Part shown: positions 16,941-26,397 of the stretch, piece after piece | Layout of the letters: each line of letters starts with the position of its first letter | Position numbering within the stretch: the first letter of the stretch is position 1 | Assembly: GCF_000702445.1 (NCBI RefSeq) | Contig: NZ_JNIF01000003.1 | Span: 2,914,001-2,978,000, forward strand | From: Bryobacter aggregatus MPL3 | GTDB taxonomy: Bacteria; Acidobacteriota; Terriglobia; Bryobacterales; Bryobacteraceae | Length of the DNA: 64,000 nucleotides | Direction of reading: 5' to 3' | The notes under the pieces: generated by a model | Databases searched by the model: none | What the model was told of the DNA's origin: nothing | What the model saw: the letters and a program-made list of their open reading frames with translations, nothing else | Position numbers and translations under genes: made by a program

Positions 16941-17876
16941 ATGAGCCAAACTCGTCGCGCCTTTCTTGGAAGTTCTGCTGCTCTTGCCGCTCTGCATGCT
17001 GCTCCGGCCATGCCGACGCGGTCCTTTAGCCACACGGGCCAGAAGATCTCGATCCTTGCTTTCGGGTGCGGCAGCCGCTTTTTGTCCTACAAGGATGAGG
17101 ACGAAGCAACGGCAGTCATCCATAAGGCATTGGACCTTGGGATCAATTACTTTGATACAGCCTATGATTACGGCGCCGGCTTGAGCGAGACCCGGGTGGG
17201 CAAGGCTTTGGGCGCGCGGCGCAAGGATGTGTATCTGGTCACTAAGATTCCAGCCCGGAATGGCGATGCGGCGATGCGGATCATCGAAGGCTCGCTGAAG
17301 CGCTGCCAGACGGATCACTTCGATACGCTCCATATCCACTCTCTGACCACGAAAGAGGATCTGGCCGCGATTGAGGCGAAGGACGGCGTGCTGAACGTGA
17401 TGTACAAGATGCGCGACCAGAAGGTGGCACGCAACATTGGGATCACCTGCCACACAGACCCGCATGTGTTGAAGACGGCGCTCGAGCGCAACGACTTCAA
17501 TGTCACACAGTTTGCGTTGAATGCCGCGCGCGTCGGCCAGGCACTCAATGATGGCGACCCGTCGCGGGATAGCTTTGAAGCACTGGCGCTGCCGGTAGCG
17601 GTACGCAAGAAGATGGGCGTTACGGCGATGAAGATCTTTGCGCAGGACAAGCTGAAAGGCAAGGCGCCGGCCGCGAAGCTCATCCAGTATTCGCTGTCGC
17701 TGCCGGTGAGCGCAGTGGTGGTGGGCATGCCTACCATCGAGATGCTGGAGCAGAATGCCACGATAGCCAAGACCTACTCGCCGATGTCACACGAGGAGAT
17801 GGGCGATCTGAACGGGCAGCTCTCTCAGTACAAGGCATCGATCGATCACTATTTCCACGATCACGTCGACGCCTAG
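16941..17876 (+). CDS. Exported aldo/keto reductase
   Basis: 311 residues. The N-terminus MSQTRRAFLGSSAALAA is a twin-arginine leader. The TIM-barrel AKR motifs follow: GINYFDTAYDYGAGLSE holds the catalytic Asp and Tyr, VYLVTKI the lysine, and LHIHSL the histidine region. NADPH would be bound in the folded state before Tat export. Such exported reductases are frequent in Acidobacteria and Planctomycetes, and their substrates are unknown. A hairpin terminator follows at 17901. Confidence 0.88.
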   Translation: MSQTRRAFLGSSAALAALHAAPAMPTRSFSHTGQKISILAFGCGSRFLSYKDEDEATAVIHKALDLGINYFDTAYDYGAGLSETRVGKALGARRKDVYLVTKIPARNGDAAMRIIEGSLKRCQTDHFDTLHIHSLTTKEDLAAIEAKDGVLNVMYKMRDQKVARNIGITCHTDPHVLKTALERNDFNVTQFALNAARVGQALNDGDPSRDSFEALALPVAVRKKMGVTAMKIFAQDKLKGKAPAAKLIQYSLSLPVSAVVVGMPTIEMLEQNATIAKTYSPMSHEEMGDLNGQLSQYKASIDHYFHDHVDA

Positions 17877-17900
17877 CTTCATCGGTTCTTCTACTGCTGG

Positions 17901-17927
17901 GGCCCAGACTCGAATGTAGTCTGGGCC
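17901..17927 (+). terminator. Rho-independent terminator candidate
   Basis: GGCCCAGACT (17901-17910) pairs perfectly with AGTCTGGGCC (17918-17927) around a seven-base loop. TGTTGTATT follows. It sits 25 bases after the aldo/keto reductase stop. The remaining bases up to 18130 contain no gene that I can support. Confidence 0.75.
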
Positions 17928-18073
17928 TGTTGTATTGGTGGCGCTGGCTGAATAAAGTGTTCGGATTGGCCATCGGCGCGGGCGAGAACTGCGATCCACC
18001 AAGCCAGCTGGGGCCAACTTGCGAAAAGGACATCCGTTTTCGTTCGGCCCCGGCAATTGCCTTCGGCGATGAA

Positions 18074-18122
18074 TAGCTAGCTGGAAATCTGGTGATCTCC
18101 CGCTAGATCAGATGGGTAGCTA
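18074..18122 (-). other. Imperfect long hairpin downstream of ftsZ (possible terminator)
   Basis: TAGCTA at 18074-18079 and 18117-18122 form outer arms. Inside, ATCTGGTGATCT at about 18087-18098 can pair with AGATCAGAT at 18105-18113 with a bulge. The element lies within 60 bases of the ftsZ stop, where the dcw transcript should end. No T-run is obvious on the minus strand, so the role is uncertain. Confidence 0.4.
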
Positions 18123-18130
18123 GTTCTGGC

Positions 18131-19426
18131 TTATTGGAAGAGGCGCCGTTCCCGCTTCAGGAACGCTGGCATGTCGTAGTCATCTTCTTCGGGCGCTGCT
18201 TCCTGCGGGGGAGGCGCCATGGGTTCCTCCACCGGCTCTGGCGCAAAGGCGTAGGCCTCGGGCTCTTGCGGCTCGATAATTACTGGTTCTGTGGGCGTGG
18301 GGAAGTTCTCAAAAGCGGGGAAGGTGAGCGGCTGTGGGGCCGCTGATGCGCTGGCGCTCAGATAGTGAGGCGTACCCATGATGACTTCCGGCATTTCGCT
18401 TTGCCGGACGCGCCGTTCAATCTGCGGCAGCGTCTCCCGTTCAAAGCCCGTCGCGATGACCGTGATTTTGACTTCCTGGCCCATGCTCTCGTTCATGACG
18501 ACGCCGAAGTTGATCTGCACGTCGTCGAAGGCCGCTGCCTGGCGGATGAGCGAGCAGGCCGCATTCACCTCATGCAGCCCAAGACGGCTGGAGCCGGTGA
18601 TGTTGATCAGGATGCCGCGCGCACCGCGCACGCCACCTTCTTCGAGAAGCGGACAACTGATGGCCTGTTCCGCTGCTTCCATCGCGGCGTTGTCGCCTGT
18701 GGCGGAAGCGGTGCCCATCATGGCGTAGCCCATGCCGGTCATGATGCCCTTGATGTCGGAGAAGTCACGATTGATCAAGCCGGGAGTCGTGATGATGTCG
18801 CTGATGCCTTGTACGGCCTGGCGCAACACATCGTCGGCGATGCGGAAGGCTTCAAAGAAGCTGGTGCCCTTGGGCACGAGGGAGAGCAGGCGATCGTTGG
18901 GAATCGGGATGACGGTGTCGACGGCGTTGGCGAGTTCGCAGAGGCCGCGTTCGCCACTCTTGCGGCGGCGGGGACCTTCGAAATCGAAGGGCTTGGTGAC
19001 GACGGCGACGGTAAGGGCGTTGAGTTCGCGGGCGAGCGCTGCAACGACAGGCGCCGCACCGGTGCCGGTGCCGCCACCAAGGCCGGCCGTGACAAAGACC
19101 ATGTCCGCGCCTTCAAGAATCTCGATGATCTTGTCGGTGTCTTCGAGGGCGGCGTTGCGGCCCACGGCGGGATCGGCGCCCGCGCCCAGGCCATTGGTAA
19201 TCTTGGTCCCGATGGCGAGCTTGTTGGGCACCGGGGAGGCTTGCAAGGCCTGCTTGTCGGTGTTCATGATGTGGAACTCCACACCCGTCAGGCCAGAATC
19301 CATCATCCGCGCAACGGCATTGCTGCCGCCGCCACCCACTCCGATCACCTTGATCTTTGTGTTGAGCGAAAAGTCGTCCTCCAGCGAGAACTTCAACTTG
19401 CTTCCATTCATCAACGGGTTCAACAT
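18131..19426 (-). CDS. ftsZ: Cell division GTPase FtsZ
   Basis: 431 residues. It polymerises into the Z ring that organises septation. The tubulin signature GGGTGTG is at 117-123 and the T7 loop NRDFSDIK at 220-227 carries the catalytic aspartates. A Pro/Glu-rich linker (about 345-415) leads to the conserved C-terminal peptide DYDMPAFLKRERR, which binds FtsA. The ATG has GGAG just upstream. It is the last gene of the dcw cluster, 10 bases after ftsA. Confidence 0.98.
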   Translation of the reverse strand: MLNPLMNGSKLKFSLEDDFSLNTKIKVIGVGGGGSNAVARMMDSGLTGVEFHIMNTDKQALQASPVPNKLAIGTKITNGLGAGADPAVGRNAALEDTDKIIEILEGADMVFVTAGLGGGTGTGAAPVVAALARELNALTVAVVTKPFDFEGPRRRKSGERGLCELANAVDTVIPIPNDRLLSLVPKGTSFFEAFRIADDVLRQAVQGISDIITTPGLINRDFSDIKGIMTGMGYAMMGTASATGDNAAMEAAEQAISCPLLEEGGVRGARGILINITGSSRLGLHEVNAACSLIRQAAAFDDVQINFGVVMNESMGQEVKITVIATGFERETLPQIERRVRQSEMPEVIMGTPHYLSASASAAPQPLTFPAFENFPTPTEPVIIEPQEPEAYAFAPEPVEEPMAPPPQEAAPEEDDYDMPAFLKRERRLFQ

Positions 19427-19436
19427 TTCCGACTCC

Positions 19437-20636
19437 TTAACGCAACACCAGATTCAACAGACGCGGCGTTCTGCGCTTGCTATCGCGACGCAATTTCATG
19501 CGCCCGGCATACATTGCGATTCCGGCCACCGCGGTCCACTCCGGGCTCATCAATTCTTCCGGCCATCCATTGATGTGCTCGGGCAATCCCTTTCGGGAGG
19601 GGCAGTTCAGTTCGCGCTCGGCGATGTCCAGCATCCCAGGCAACTTCGCGCCACCACCAGTGAGAACGACGCCTTCCTGCAGACTGCCGTCCATTCCCAG
19701 TCTCTCAATCTCTTTGCGAATCACCTGGAATAATTGTTCGGCACGGGCCTCCAGAATCTCAACGATCTGCCAACGGGAGATCTCGCGTGGGGCGCGTCCT
19801 TCGCTTCCAGGGACTTCGATGAGCGTGTTTCCGCTCGACAGGCCCAGCAAAGCGCAGCCGAACTCTTCTTTCAGTAGTTCGGCGTCTTCACGGCTACTGG
19901 TCAAATAATACGAAAGATCTTTCGTAAAGTGGTCGCCACCGATGCCGACGCTGAAGCTGCCAACGAGCGCTTCGCCCTCATAGAGGACAACGTCTGTGGT
20001 GTGTGCGCCGATGTCAATGACGCCAACCCCGTGTTCGCGCTCCGTATCGCTGGTAGCGCAATAGGCGGCGGCGCAAGGCTCAAAGATGCTCTCGTCCATG
20101 GCCAGGTGCGCTTCGTTGATCGCGCCTTGGATGATGTTGTGTTCCTGTTCACTCGCGGTGATGAGGTGCACGTGGGCTTCGAGGCGAGTTGCGGACATGT
20201 TCTTCGGGTTGCGAATATTCGCACGGCCATCGAGAACAAAGTCCTGCGGGCAGACCTGGAGGATCATGCGGTCATGTTCGAGTTTCACCTCGGCCGCCTG
20301 CTTGATCACATAGCTCATGTCGCCGGAGTCGACGTGGCGTGGCCGGCCGAACTCGTAGACTCCACGCGAAGTCATGCCATCGATCCCGCCACCGCCCAAG
20401 CCGACGACAACACCGCCGACGGAAACGAGAGCTTGGCACTCGGCCATCTGCACGGCCCAGCGGATCGCCTCGGTGAGGGCTTTCTGATCGGTGACCCGAC
20501 CTTTGAGCCAGCCTTTCGACTCGAAGAGGCCATGCCCGCGAAACTCGAGCGCATCGTCGACGACTTCGCAAATGACGCAACGCGTCCAGGCGCTTCCGGC
20601 GTCAACGCCAACAGCGTAATTCCCTTTACTGGCCAT
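19437..20636 (-). CDS. ftsA: Cell division protein FtsA
   Basis: 399 residues of the actin/Hsp70 fold. It tethers FtsZ to the membrane. The nucleotide-binding motifs are VGVDAGSAWTRC at the N-terminus, GVIDIGAHTTDVVLY near 215 and VVLTGGGAKLPGM near 333. The basic, amphipathic C-terminus (RRDSKRRTPRLLNLVLR) matches the membrane-targeting helix. The start overlaps ftsQ by 11 bases. Confidence 0.96.
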   Translation of the reverse strand: MASKGNYAVGVDAGSAWTRCVICEVVDDALEFRGHGLFESKGWLKGRVTDQKALTEAIRWAVQMAECQALVSVGGVVVGLGGGGIDGMTSRGVYEFGRPRHVDSGDMSYVIKQAAEVKLEHDRMILQVCPQDFVLDGRANIRNPKNMSATRLEAHVHLITASEQEHNIIQGAINEAHLAMDESIFEPCAAAYCATSDTEREHGVGVIDIGAHTTDVVLYEGEALVGSFSVGIGGDHFTKDLSYYLTSSREDAELLKEEFGCALLGLSSGNTLIEVPGSEGRAPREISRWQIVEILEARAEQLFQVIRKEIERLGMDGSLQEGVVLTGGGAKLPGMLDIAERELNCPSRKGLPEHINGWPEELMSPEWTAVAGIAMYAGRMKLRRDSKRRTPRLLNLVLR

Positions 20637-21468
20637 TTTTCCTCCTCGGCGTTTTCTTTTCCGCTGCGGTTACTTGCTCTTCGAGTCTGAGGTCGAAACT
20701 CTGGGCGTTGGGCAGTTTCTCCATCAACTGGTCCGCCATCGCCAGGAAATTCTCATAGCGCAACTTGAAGTTGCGGTTGCCCAGCACCAGCGTGACGGCT
20801 TTCCCGTGTAGCGCCTGCACGATCTGCATATTGTCGCTGTCTTCGGCATCGATTTCACCGATTTCTTTGACGTGCTCTCCCAGATCTTTGATCAGCCGCT
20901 CGACGCGGTGGATGCGGAAGCGCCGGGCCTCATCGCTCACCTCTGGCCCAACACCCGAGACGACCGGCAGGCTGAAGCTTGCCGCGGGCGGGGCTTCCAT
21001 CAGAACGCCGTCGCTGTCGATGACGGTGGTCTCTGCGCCCCCTTCCCGCTTGACGAAGGCAACTGGCTTGCGCTCGAGAATCTGCACGCTCACACGATTG
21101 GGCCAGAGACGGGATACTGTTGCATCACGAATCCAGGGTTTGGACATCAGTTCCGTGCGCCGTTTATCCAGAGGTAGGAGGAAGACACTGCGGCCGAGAT
21201 CTTCCTCAAAGGTTTTGAGGACCATCTCGCGGCTGGCGTAATGCAGGCCATCGATTTGCAGATTGGGTGGCGGGTCGCCATACTCGGGGGCGCGCTCGAG
21301 ATAAAATCTCGTATCGCGCATCAGATAGCGCTCCACCTGGCCTTCGAGCAGCACGCCTCCGCCGATCAGCACAATCAGGCCGCAAGCCATGACGGAGCGG
21401 CTGAGAATCTTCGAGAAGTCTATCGTCGATTCCTTGCTTGCCTTCTTCTTCTCTTTCTCTGACGCCAT
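20626..21468 (-). CDS. ftsQ: Cell division protein FtsQ
   Basis: 280 residues. A Lys/Glu-rich cytoplasmic tail precedes one membrane segment (about 27-45). A POTRA-like region follows (LQIDGLHYASREMVLKTFEEDLGRSVFLL) and then the FtsQ/DivIB core with RLWPNRVSVQILERKPVAFV. It links early and late divisome parts through FtsB and FtsL. The ATG overlaps the murC stop by one base. murB and ddl, which often precede ftsQ, are missing here. Confidence 0.93.
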   Translation of the reverse strand: MASEKEKKKASKESTIDFSKILSRSVMACGLIVLIGGGVLLEGQVERYLMRDTRFYLERAPEYGDPPPNLQIDGLHYASREMVLKTFEEDLGRSVFLLPLDKRRTELMSKPWIRDATVSRLWPNRVSVQILERKPVAFVKREGGAETTVIDSDGVLMEAPPAASFSLPVVSGVGPEVSDEARRFRIHRVERLIKDLGEHVKEIGEIDAEDSDNMQIVQALHGKAVTLVLGNRNFKLRYENFLAMADQLMEKLPNAQSFDLRLEEQVTAAEKKTPRRKNGQ

Positions 21469-22844
21469 TATTTGCTCAACTCCGCAAGAATCATTTCGCC
21501 TGCCTGGGAGACGGTTCCCGCGCCCAGGGTCAGGATCATTTCTCCGCTCTTTGCCTTGGCTGCCAAGCTGCGTGCCGCGGCTTCGAGACTCGGCGAGTAC
21601 TCGACATCGCGCTGTCCCTGGCCACGCATCTTTTCTACCAGCGTTTCACTCGAGACGCCTGCAATTGCTTCTTCGCTTGCTGCATAGATGGGCAGCACGG
21701 TGACCGAATCGGCGTCAAAGAAGCTGCCTGCGAAATCGTCCATCAGAATCTGGGTCCGCGTGTAGCGGTGAGGTTGGAAGAGGACGTGGATCTTTGAGAA
21801 TTGCCGTTGGCGCGCCGCGCTCAACGTGGCTCGGACCTCTGTGGGGTGATGGCCATAATCGTCGATGACGGTGACTCCGGCGACTTCGCCTTTGAACTGG
21901 AAGCGGCGATCGACACCACGGAATGCGGCTAGGCCTTCCGCGATCTTCGACACATCAAGGCCCAACTCGATGGAGACGGCGATTGCGGCCGTTGCATTTA
22001 ATACGTTGTGCGCGCCAGGAACCTGAACCTCAAAGCGGCCGAGCGCATCGCCGCGCCATTGCAGCTCAAAACTGGTGAGGGTCTTGCCGGGTTCCACATT
22101 GCGGATCACCAGATCGGCCTGCGGCGTGGTGCCGTAGGTGATGACGCGGCGCTTCACATCAGGAAGCATGCGGCGTACATTCTCATCGTCGATGCAGACG
22201 ATTGCGACGCCATAGAAGGGGACGCGATTGACGAAGTCCGTGAAGCTGGCTAGCACGCGTTCAAAGGTCTTGTAGAAATCGAGATGCTCACGGTCGATAT
22301 TGGTGACGACAGCCATGATTGGCGCCAGCTTGAGGAAGCTGCCGTCGCTCTCGTCGCTTTCGACCACGAGCAGGTCGCTTTGGCCGACACGAGCGTTGGA
22401 GCCGCCCATGGTGCTGACGCGGCCACCGACGACAACGGTGGGGTCGAGACCGCCGGTGGAGAGGATGGTGGCGGTCATCGAAGTGGTGGTGGTCTTGCCG
22501 TGACTGCCACCGATGGCGATGCCGTACTTTAGCCGCATGAGCTCAGCGAGCAGTTCGCCACGCGGAATCACTGGTATCTTGCGGTGGCGGGCTTCCTGAA
22601 TCTCCGCATTGCTTTCGTCGACGGCGGAGGTGACCACTAAGGCTGTGACGTCCTCGCCGATGTTATTGGCGGCATGGCCCACAAAGATGCGCGCACCCCG
22701 TTCCGCAAGGCGTTGCGTAATGGGGGTGGACTTCAAATCAGAACCGGAGACTTGATTTCCAAGGGTCAGCAAGACCTCGGCAATGCCACTCATACCGATT
22801 CCGCCAATGCCCGTAAAATGGAAATGCTGCTTACGAAAAAACAT
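21468..22844 (-). CDS. murC: UDP-N-acetylmuramate-L-alanine ligase
   Basis: 458 residues, normal length. It adds L-Ala to UDP-MurNAc using ATP. The N-terminal Rossmann-like motif is FTGIGGIGMSGIAEVL, the P-loop is GGSHGKTTTTSM, and VIDDYGHHPTEV, typical of MurC, lies in the C-terminal domain. The start lies inside the end of murG (14-base overlap), so translation is coupled. Confidence 0.97.
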   Translation of the reverse strand: MFFRKQHFHFTGIGGIGMSGIAEVLLTLGNQVSGSDLKSTPITQRLAERGARIFVGHAANNIGEDVTALVVTSAVDESNAEIQEARHRKIPVIPRGELLAELMRLKYGIAIGGSHGKTTTTSMTATILSTGGLDPTVVVGGRVSTMGGSNARVGQSDLLVVESDESDGSFLKLAPIMAVVTNIDREHLDFYKTFERVLASFTDFVNRVPFYGVAIVCIDDENVRRMLPDVKRRVITYGTTPQADLVIRNVEPGKTLTSFELQWRGDALGRFEVQVPGAHNVLNATAAIAVSIELGLDVSKIAEGLAAFRGVDRRFQFKGEVAGVTVIDDYGHHPTEVRATLSAARQRQFSKIHVLFQPHRYTRTQILMDDFAGSFFDADSVTVLPIYAASEEAIAGVSSETLVEKMRGQGQRDVEYSPSLEAAARSLAAKAKSGEMILTLGAGTVSQAGEMILAELSK

Positions 22845-23934
22845 TACTACCTACTATTGTTTTTAGCGCGATTTCTTCCAAAATGTCGGCCGCCCGCGCC
22901 GCGGCTCCTGGTTTGCGGAGAGAACGAGCCCGCTCCGCCATCGTTTCCAGACTGCTGCGATCCTCGACGCAACGGCGAATGACGGCGAACAAAGAGGCGC
23001 CATTGCAGTCCGCGTCACGCATCATCATGCCCCCGCCTGCCTTGACGACGGCTTGCGCATTCTTCGTCTGATGGTCGTCGGTTGCGAAGGGGAAGGGAAT
23101 CAGCAGAGCTGGTCTTCCCGCCGCAGCCAGTTCACTCACGGTGCCCGCGCCGGCGCGGCAAATGACCAAGTCCGCTTGTGCAAAGGCTGCGGGCATATCG
23201 TCGACAAAGGCGCTGACGCTGCCCTCTAGCCCGGTGCTGGCAAAGTCGCGGCGTAGCGCCTCTTCCTCACGCTTGCCGCATTGGTGTATGAGACGGACGG
23301 CGAGTCCGCTTTCCTTTAATAGGGGCCAGACTTCGCGCAGGGCCTTGTTGATGGTTTGCGATCCCTGACTGCCACCGGTGATGAACACCTGGAGCCAGGG
23401 ACCGCGGGCCTTGGGTGCGATCTCGAAGAAGGCTTCGCGCACGGGCAGGCCGGTGATCTCAACGGCTTCCCGCGGAAAGAACTGTGCCGCTTCTGGAAAG
23501 GACAGCAGCGCCTTACGGGCGTAGCGGCCCATTAGCCGGTTCACCATGCCGGGCATCGCGTTCGGCTCCATGATGGCGACTGGCACCCCTCGCAAGAGGC
23601 TGGCGGCGACAGGAGGGGCGGCGACATAACCGCCGAGACTGAAGCAGGCGGCCGGCTGCTTCTTCCGGATTGATTGGAGGCATTGGCCGATGCTCTTTGG
23701 CAGTTGATAGGCGAGTTTTGTTTTTCGCAGAAGGCCGACGCCTTGATAGCCGCCGATCTCGATGTATTCCATCGGGAAACTACGTTGGGGGACCAGTCTC
23801 GCTTCAAAACCATTGCGGGTGCCGACAAAATAGGGCTCATGGCCGCGCGCGCGCAGTTGCTCGGCGACCGCCAGCAAGGGCATCACGTGTCCGCCCGTGC
23901 CGCCACCGGCCATCAAGAAGCGCTTTCCAGCCAC
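22831..23934 (-). CDS. murG: Lipid II synthase MurG (UDP-GlcNAc transferase)
   Basis: 367 residues from a GTG at 23934. It transfers GlcNAc to lipid I at the inner membrane face, giving lipid II. The opening loop MAGGGTGGHVMPLLAVA is diagnostic. FITGGSQGSQTINKAL and the C-terminal UDP-binding motif VICRAGAGTVSELAAAGRPALLIPFPFATDDHQ-type region are present. It overlaps ftsW by 22 bases. Confidence 0.97.
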   Translation of the reverse strand: MAGKRFLMAGGGTGGHVMPLLAVAEQLRARGHEPYFVGTRNGFEARLVPQRSFPMEYIEIGGYQGVGLLRKTKLAYQLPKSIGQCLQSIRKKQPAACFSLGGYVAAPPVAASLLRGVPVAIMEPNAMPGMVNRLMGRYARKALLSFPEAAQFFPREAVEITGLPVREAFFEIAPKARGPWLQVFITGGSQGSQTINKALREVWPLLKESGLAVRLIHQCGKREEEALRRDFASTGLEGSVSAFVDDMPAAFAQADLVICRAGAGTVSELAAAGRPALLIPFPFATDDHQTKNAQAVVKAGGGMMMRDADCNGASLFAVIRRCVEDRSSLETMAERARSLRKPGAAARAADILEEIALKTIVGSNVFS

Positions 23935-25067
23935 TGGGCGTCCTCACTCACGCTCATCAAAATACCCAACGAAATCAGCGTGCTCATCAGCGAACTGCCG
24001 CCATAGCTGATCAGCGGCAAGGGGATGCCCTTGGCCGGACCCATGCCCAGCACCACGCTGATGTTGATGAGCGCCTGGACGAGCAGGGAGATGCTGATTC
24101 CGAGTGCGAGGAAGCGGCCAAAGTCCTCTTTCGCCAGCCAGAAGAGGCGGAAGCCCCGCCAGAAGATGACGAAGTATCCGCCCAATAGAGCCGAGGCTCC
24201 CCAGAGCCCGAGTTCTTCGCCGACGACGGCATAGATACAGTCGGTGTGGGCCTCAGGGAGAAAGAGCATCTTCTGCCGGCCGCCCATGATGCCAAGACCT
24301 AATGCTCCGCCGGAGCCAACGGCGATCTTGGCCTGATTGATCTGATAATTCGGGTCGGTGGTGGAGGTGGAATTTGATACATAGCCCTTCAGCCACCCGT
24401 TTGGATCAATCTTGGAGATGACGTTATAGTCCGGATCAACAAAGGCGATGACGCGCGCCATGCGGTAAGGCTTCACGGCCACGCCCACTGTCATGACCAG
24501 TAGCGCGACTCCGGCCGCACCCAGAAGATAACGCTTCCGGATACCTGCGACATAGAGCAGGGCGATCACGGGGAGGACCAGTGCGATGGAGGTTCCCAGG
24601 TCCGAGACAAGTACGACGCCGGACAAGACGGCCAAGGTCATGGCTGCAGGCAAGAGCGTGTAACGGCTATTGATCGCGGCCATGCGCCGCGTGAGGAAGT
24701 AAGCGACAAAGACAATGAGCGCGGGCTTGGCGAACTCAGAAGGCTGCAGCTGAATGAGCGGCGTTCGAATCCAGCGATGGGTGCGGCCGTCCATGAAATA
24801 GGCAATCGGCAAGGATGCCAGTACAAGTCCCAGGGGGATGAACGCCCACATGGGATCTTTGAGTAGTAAGTAGTTCTGCCTCTTCAACCACATCAATAAG
24901 AAGAAAGAGATGAGAGCAGCAAAGAGTTGCCGCAGGAACGATGCTTCCATGTCGCCGCCGCGCAGTGCGGCTGTCACCGAGGTTGCACTGTACACCATGA
25001 TCAGACCGATGCAGGTCATCATCATGACGGTAAAGAATAGAGTCCAGTCTGTCTGCTTGCGTGCCAT
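23913..25067 (-). CDS. ftsW: SEDS-family glycosyltransferase FtsW
   Basis: 384 residues with about ten hydrophobic segments. FtsW polymerises lipid II with its partner FtsI at the septum. Family motifs include RWIRTPLIQLQPSEFAKPALI in the middle, and LGLWGASALLGGYF and GIPLPLISYGGSSL toward the C-terminus. AGGAAC lies before the ATG at 25067. RodA is the close paralogue, but the dcw position favours FtsW. Confidence 0.95.
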   Translation of the reverse strand: MARKQTDWTLFFTVMMMTCIGLIMVYSATSVTAALRGGDMEASFLRQLFAALISFFLLMWLKRQNYLLLKDPMWAFIPLGLVLASLPIAYFMDGRTHRWIRTPLIQLQPSEFAKPALIVFVAYFLTRRMAAINSRYTLLPAAMTLAVLSGVVLVSDLGTSIALVLPVIALLYVAGIRKRYLLGAAGVALLVMTVGVAVKPYRMARVIAFVDPDYNVISKIDPNGWLKGYVSNSTSTTDPNYQINQAKIAVGSGGALGLGIMGGRQKMLFLPEAHTDCIYAVVGEELGLWGASALLGGYFVIFWRGFRLFWLAKEDFGRFLALGISISLLVQALINISVVLGMGPAKGIPLPLISYGGSSLMSTLISLGILMSVSEDAQWLESAS

Positions 25068-25076
25068 CTGATGTTC

Positions 25077-26390
25077 CTATAACTGCTCAACTGCCTGGCG
25101 AAACTGGTCGCCGCGGTCTTCATAGCTGCGAAATTGATCATAACTGGCGCATGCCGGCGCGAGTAAAATGGTGTCGCCCGGTTGCGCCTGGGAGGCGGCA
25201 AAAGCGATCGCCGTGGCCATGTCGCCACTTTGTTGCAGATTGATTTTCCCGCGTAATTGCTCCTCAATAATGGGGGCTGCTTTTCCAATGAGAAGGGCGG
25301 ATTTTGCCTTTTCCTGTAACAAGGGCAGCAGCGGAAGATAGCTGCCGCCCTTGTCCAGCCCACCAAGGATGACCCACAGCGGGCCATCCAGCGCCTCAAG
25401 AGCTTTCACGGTGGCGTCCACGCTGGTCGCCTTGGAATCGTTATAAAATTTGACGCCGTTCCGGTTGCGAACGAACTCTAATCGATGCCGCACACCTTGA
25501 AATGTAGCTACTGCATTTGCGATATCGGAGCGTTCCGCACCGGCAAGAGAGGTAAGTACGGCCGCGGCCATGACGTTCTCGAGATTGTGTTTTCCGGGCA
25601 AGCGGATGTCGCGGATCGGCATCAGTCTGGTTCCGAACAGTTCGATCCAGTCATCGTCGATCTGCGCGGCTGGGCCTTGGAATACGGCTAAGTTCGCGGG
25701 TGTTGCTGCCGCATAAGCGGCGCTCGCTGCATTCCCTCCATTGAGGACAGCCCAATCTGAGTTCCGCTGATTGGCAAAGATCTTAGCTTTGGCCGCGGCG
25801 TAGCTGTCGAAGTCGCCATGGCGATCGAGATGGTTCGGTGTGACATTTAAGACCGCCGCGAGTTCTGCATGGAACTGATGGACGGATTCAAGTTGGAAAC
25901 TCGACAATTCCAGGACGTTCCATTGTTGGTAGGTGGAAGCCGCTGTCATCTCTGTGGCGGGGTATCCGATATTTCCACCCACTTGAGACGCGACTCGCCC
26001 TTCCTTCAAAATATGTCCAACGAGAGATGTGGTGGTTGTCTTACCGTTTGAGCCAGTAATTGCCAGGATCGGCCCGCGCAGAAAAAGATAAGCCAGTTCG
26101 ATTTCGCCAAGAACGGGAATCCCCAGATGCCGCGCATCCTGGAGTAAGGGATGCGTTGCGGGTACGCCGGGGGAGACAACGACACAATCGATGCCCTGCA
26201 AGGAAGCGTCGACATCTTTTGCATAGGAAATTTCCGACTTTTCCACAAGCTTTTGCACATCGACTAAGTCAGCAAGTGTGCGGCTATCCACACCGGTCAC
26301 CCGGGCGCCGTGAGAACGGAGCAGATGGATGGCGCCTACGCCGCTGCGGGCGAGGCCCAGTACCAGTACATGCTGTCCCGAAAAACGCAT
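25077..26390 (-). CDS. murD: UDP-N-acetylmuramoyl-L-alanine-D-glutamate ligase
   Basis: 437 residues. It adds D-Glu to UDP-MurNAc-L-Ala. The N-terminus LVLGLARSGVGAIHLL and the ATP-binding ITGSNGKTTTTSLVGHIL are clear. NHLDRHGDFDSYAAAK and the C-terminal FYNDSKATSVDATVKAL and LGGLDKGGSYLPL motifs complete the MurD pattern. It sits 7 bases after mraY. Confidence 0.97.
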   Translation of the reverse strand: MRFSGQHVLVLGLARSGVGAIHLLRSHGARVTGVDSRTLADLVDVQKLVEKSEISYAKDVDASLQGIDCVVVSPGVPATHPLLQDARHLGIPVLGEIELAYLFLRGPILAITGSNGKTTTTSLVGHILKEGRVASQVGGNIGYPATEMTAASTYQQWNVLELSSFQLESVHQFHAELAAVLNVTPNHLDRHGDFDSYAAAKAKIFANQRNSDWAVLNGGNAASAAYAAATPANLAVFQGPAAQIDDDWIELFGTRLMPIRDIRLPGKHNLENVMAAAVLTSLAGAERSDIANAVATFQGVRHRLEFVRNRNGVKFYNDSKATSVDATVKALEALDGPLWVILGGLDKGGSYLPLLPLLQEKAKSALLIGKAAPIIEEQLRGKINLQQSGDMATAIAFAASQAQPGDTILLAPACASYDQFRSYEDRGDQFRQAVEQL

Positions 26391-26397
26391 ACAACTC

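Noticed and set aside
18365-19573. Long plus-strand frames opposite ftsZ
   Set aside because: His/Asp/Gly-rich shadow frames without motifs. ftsZ on the minus strand is certain.
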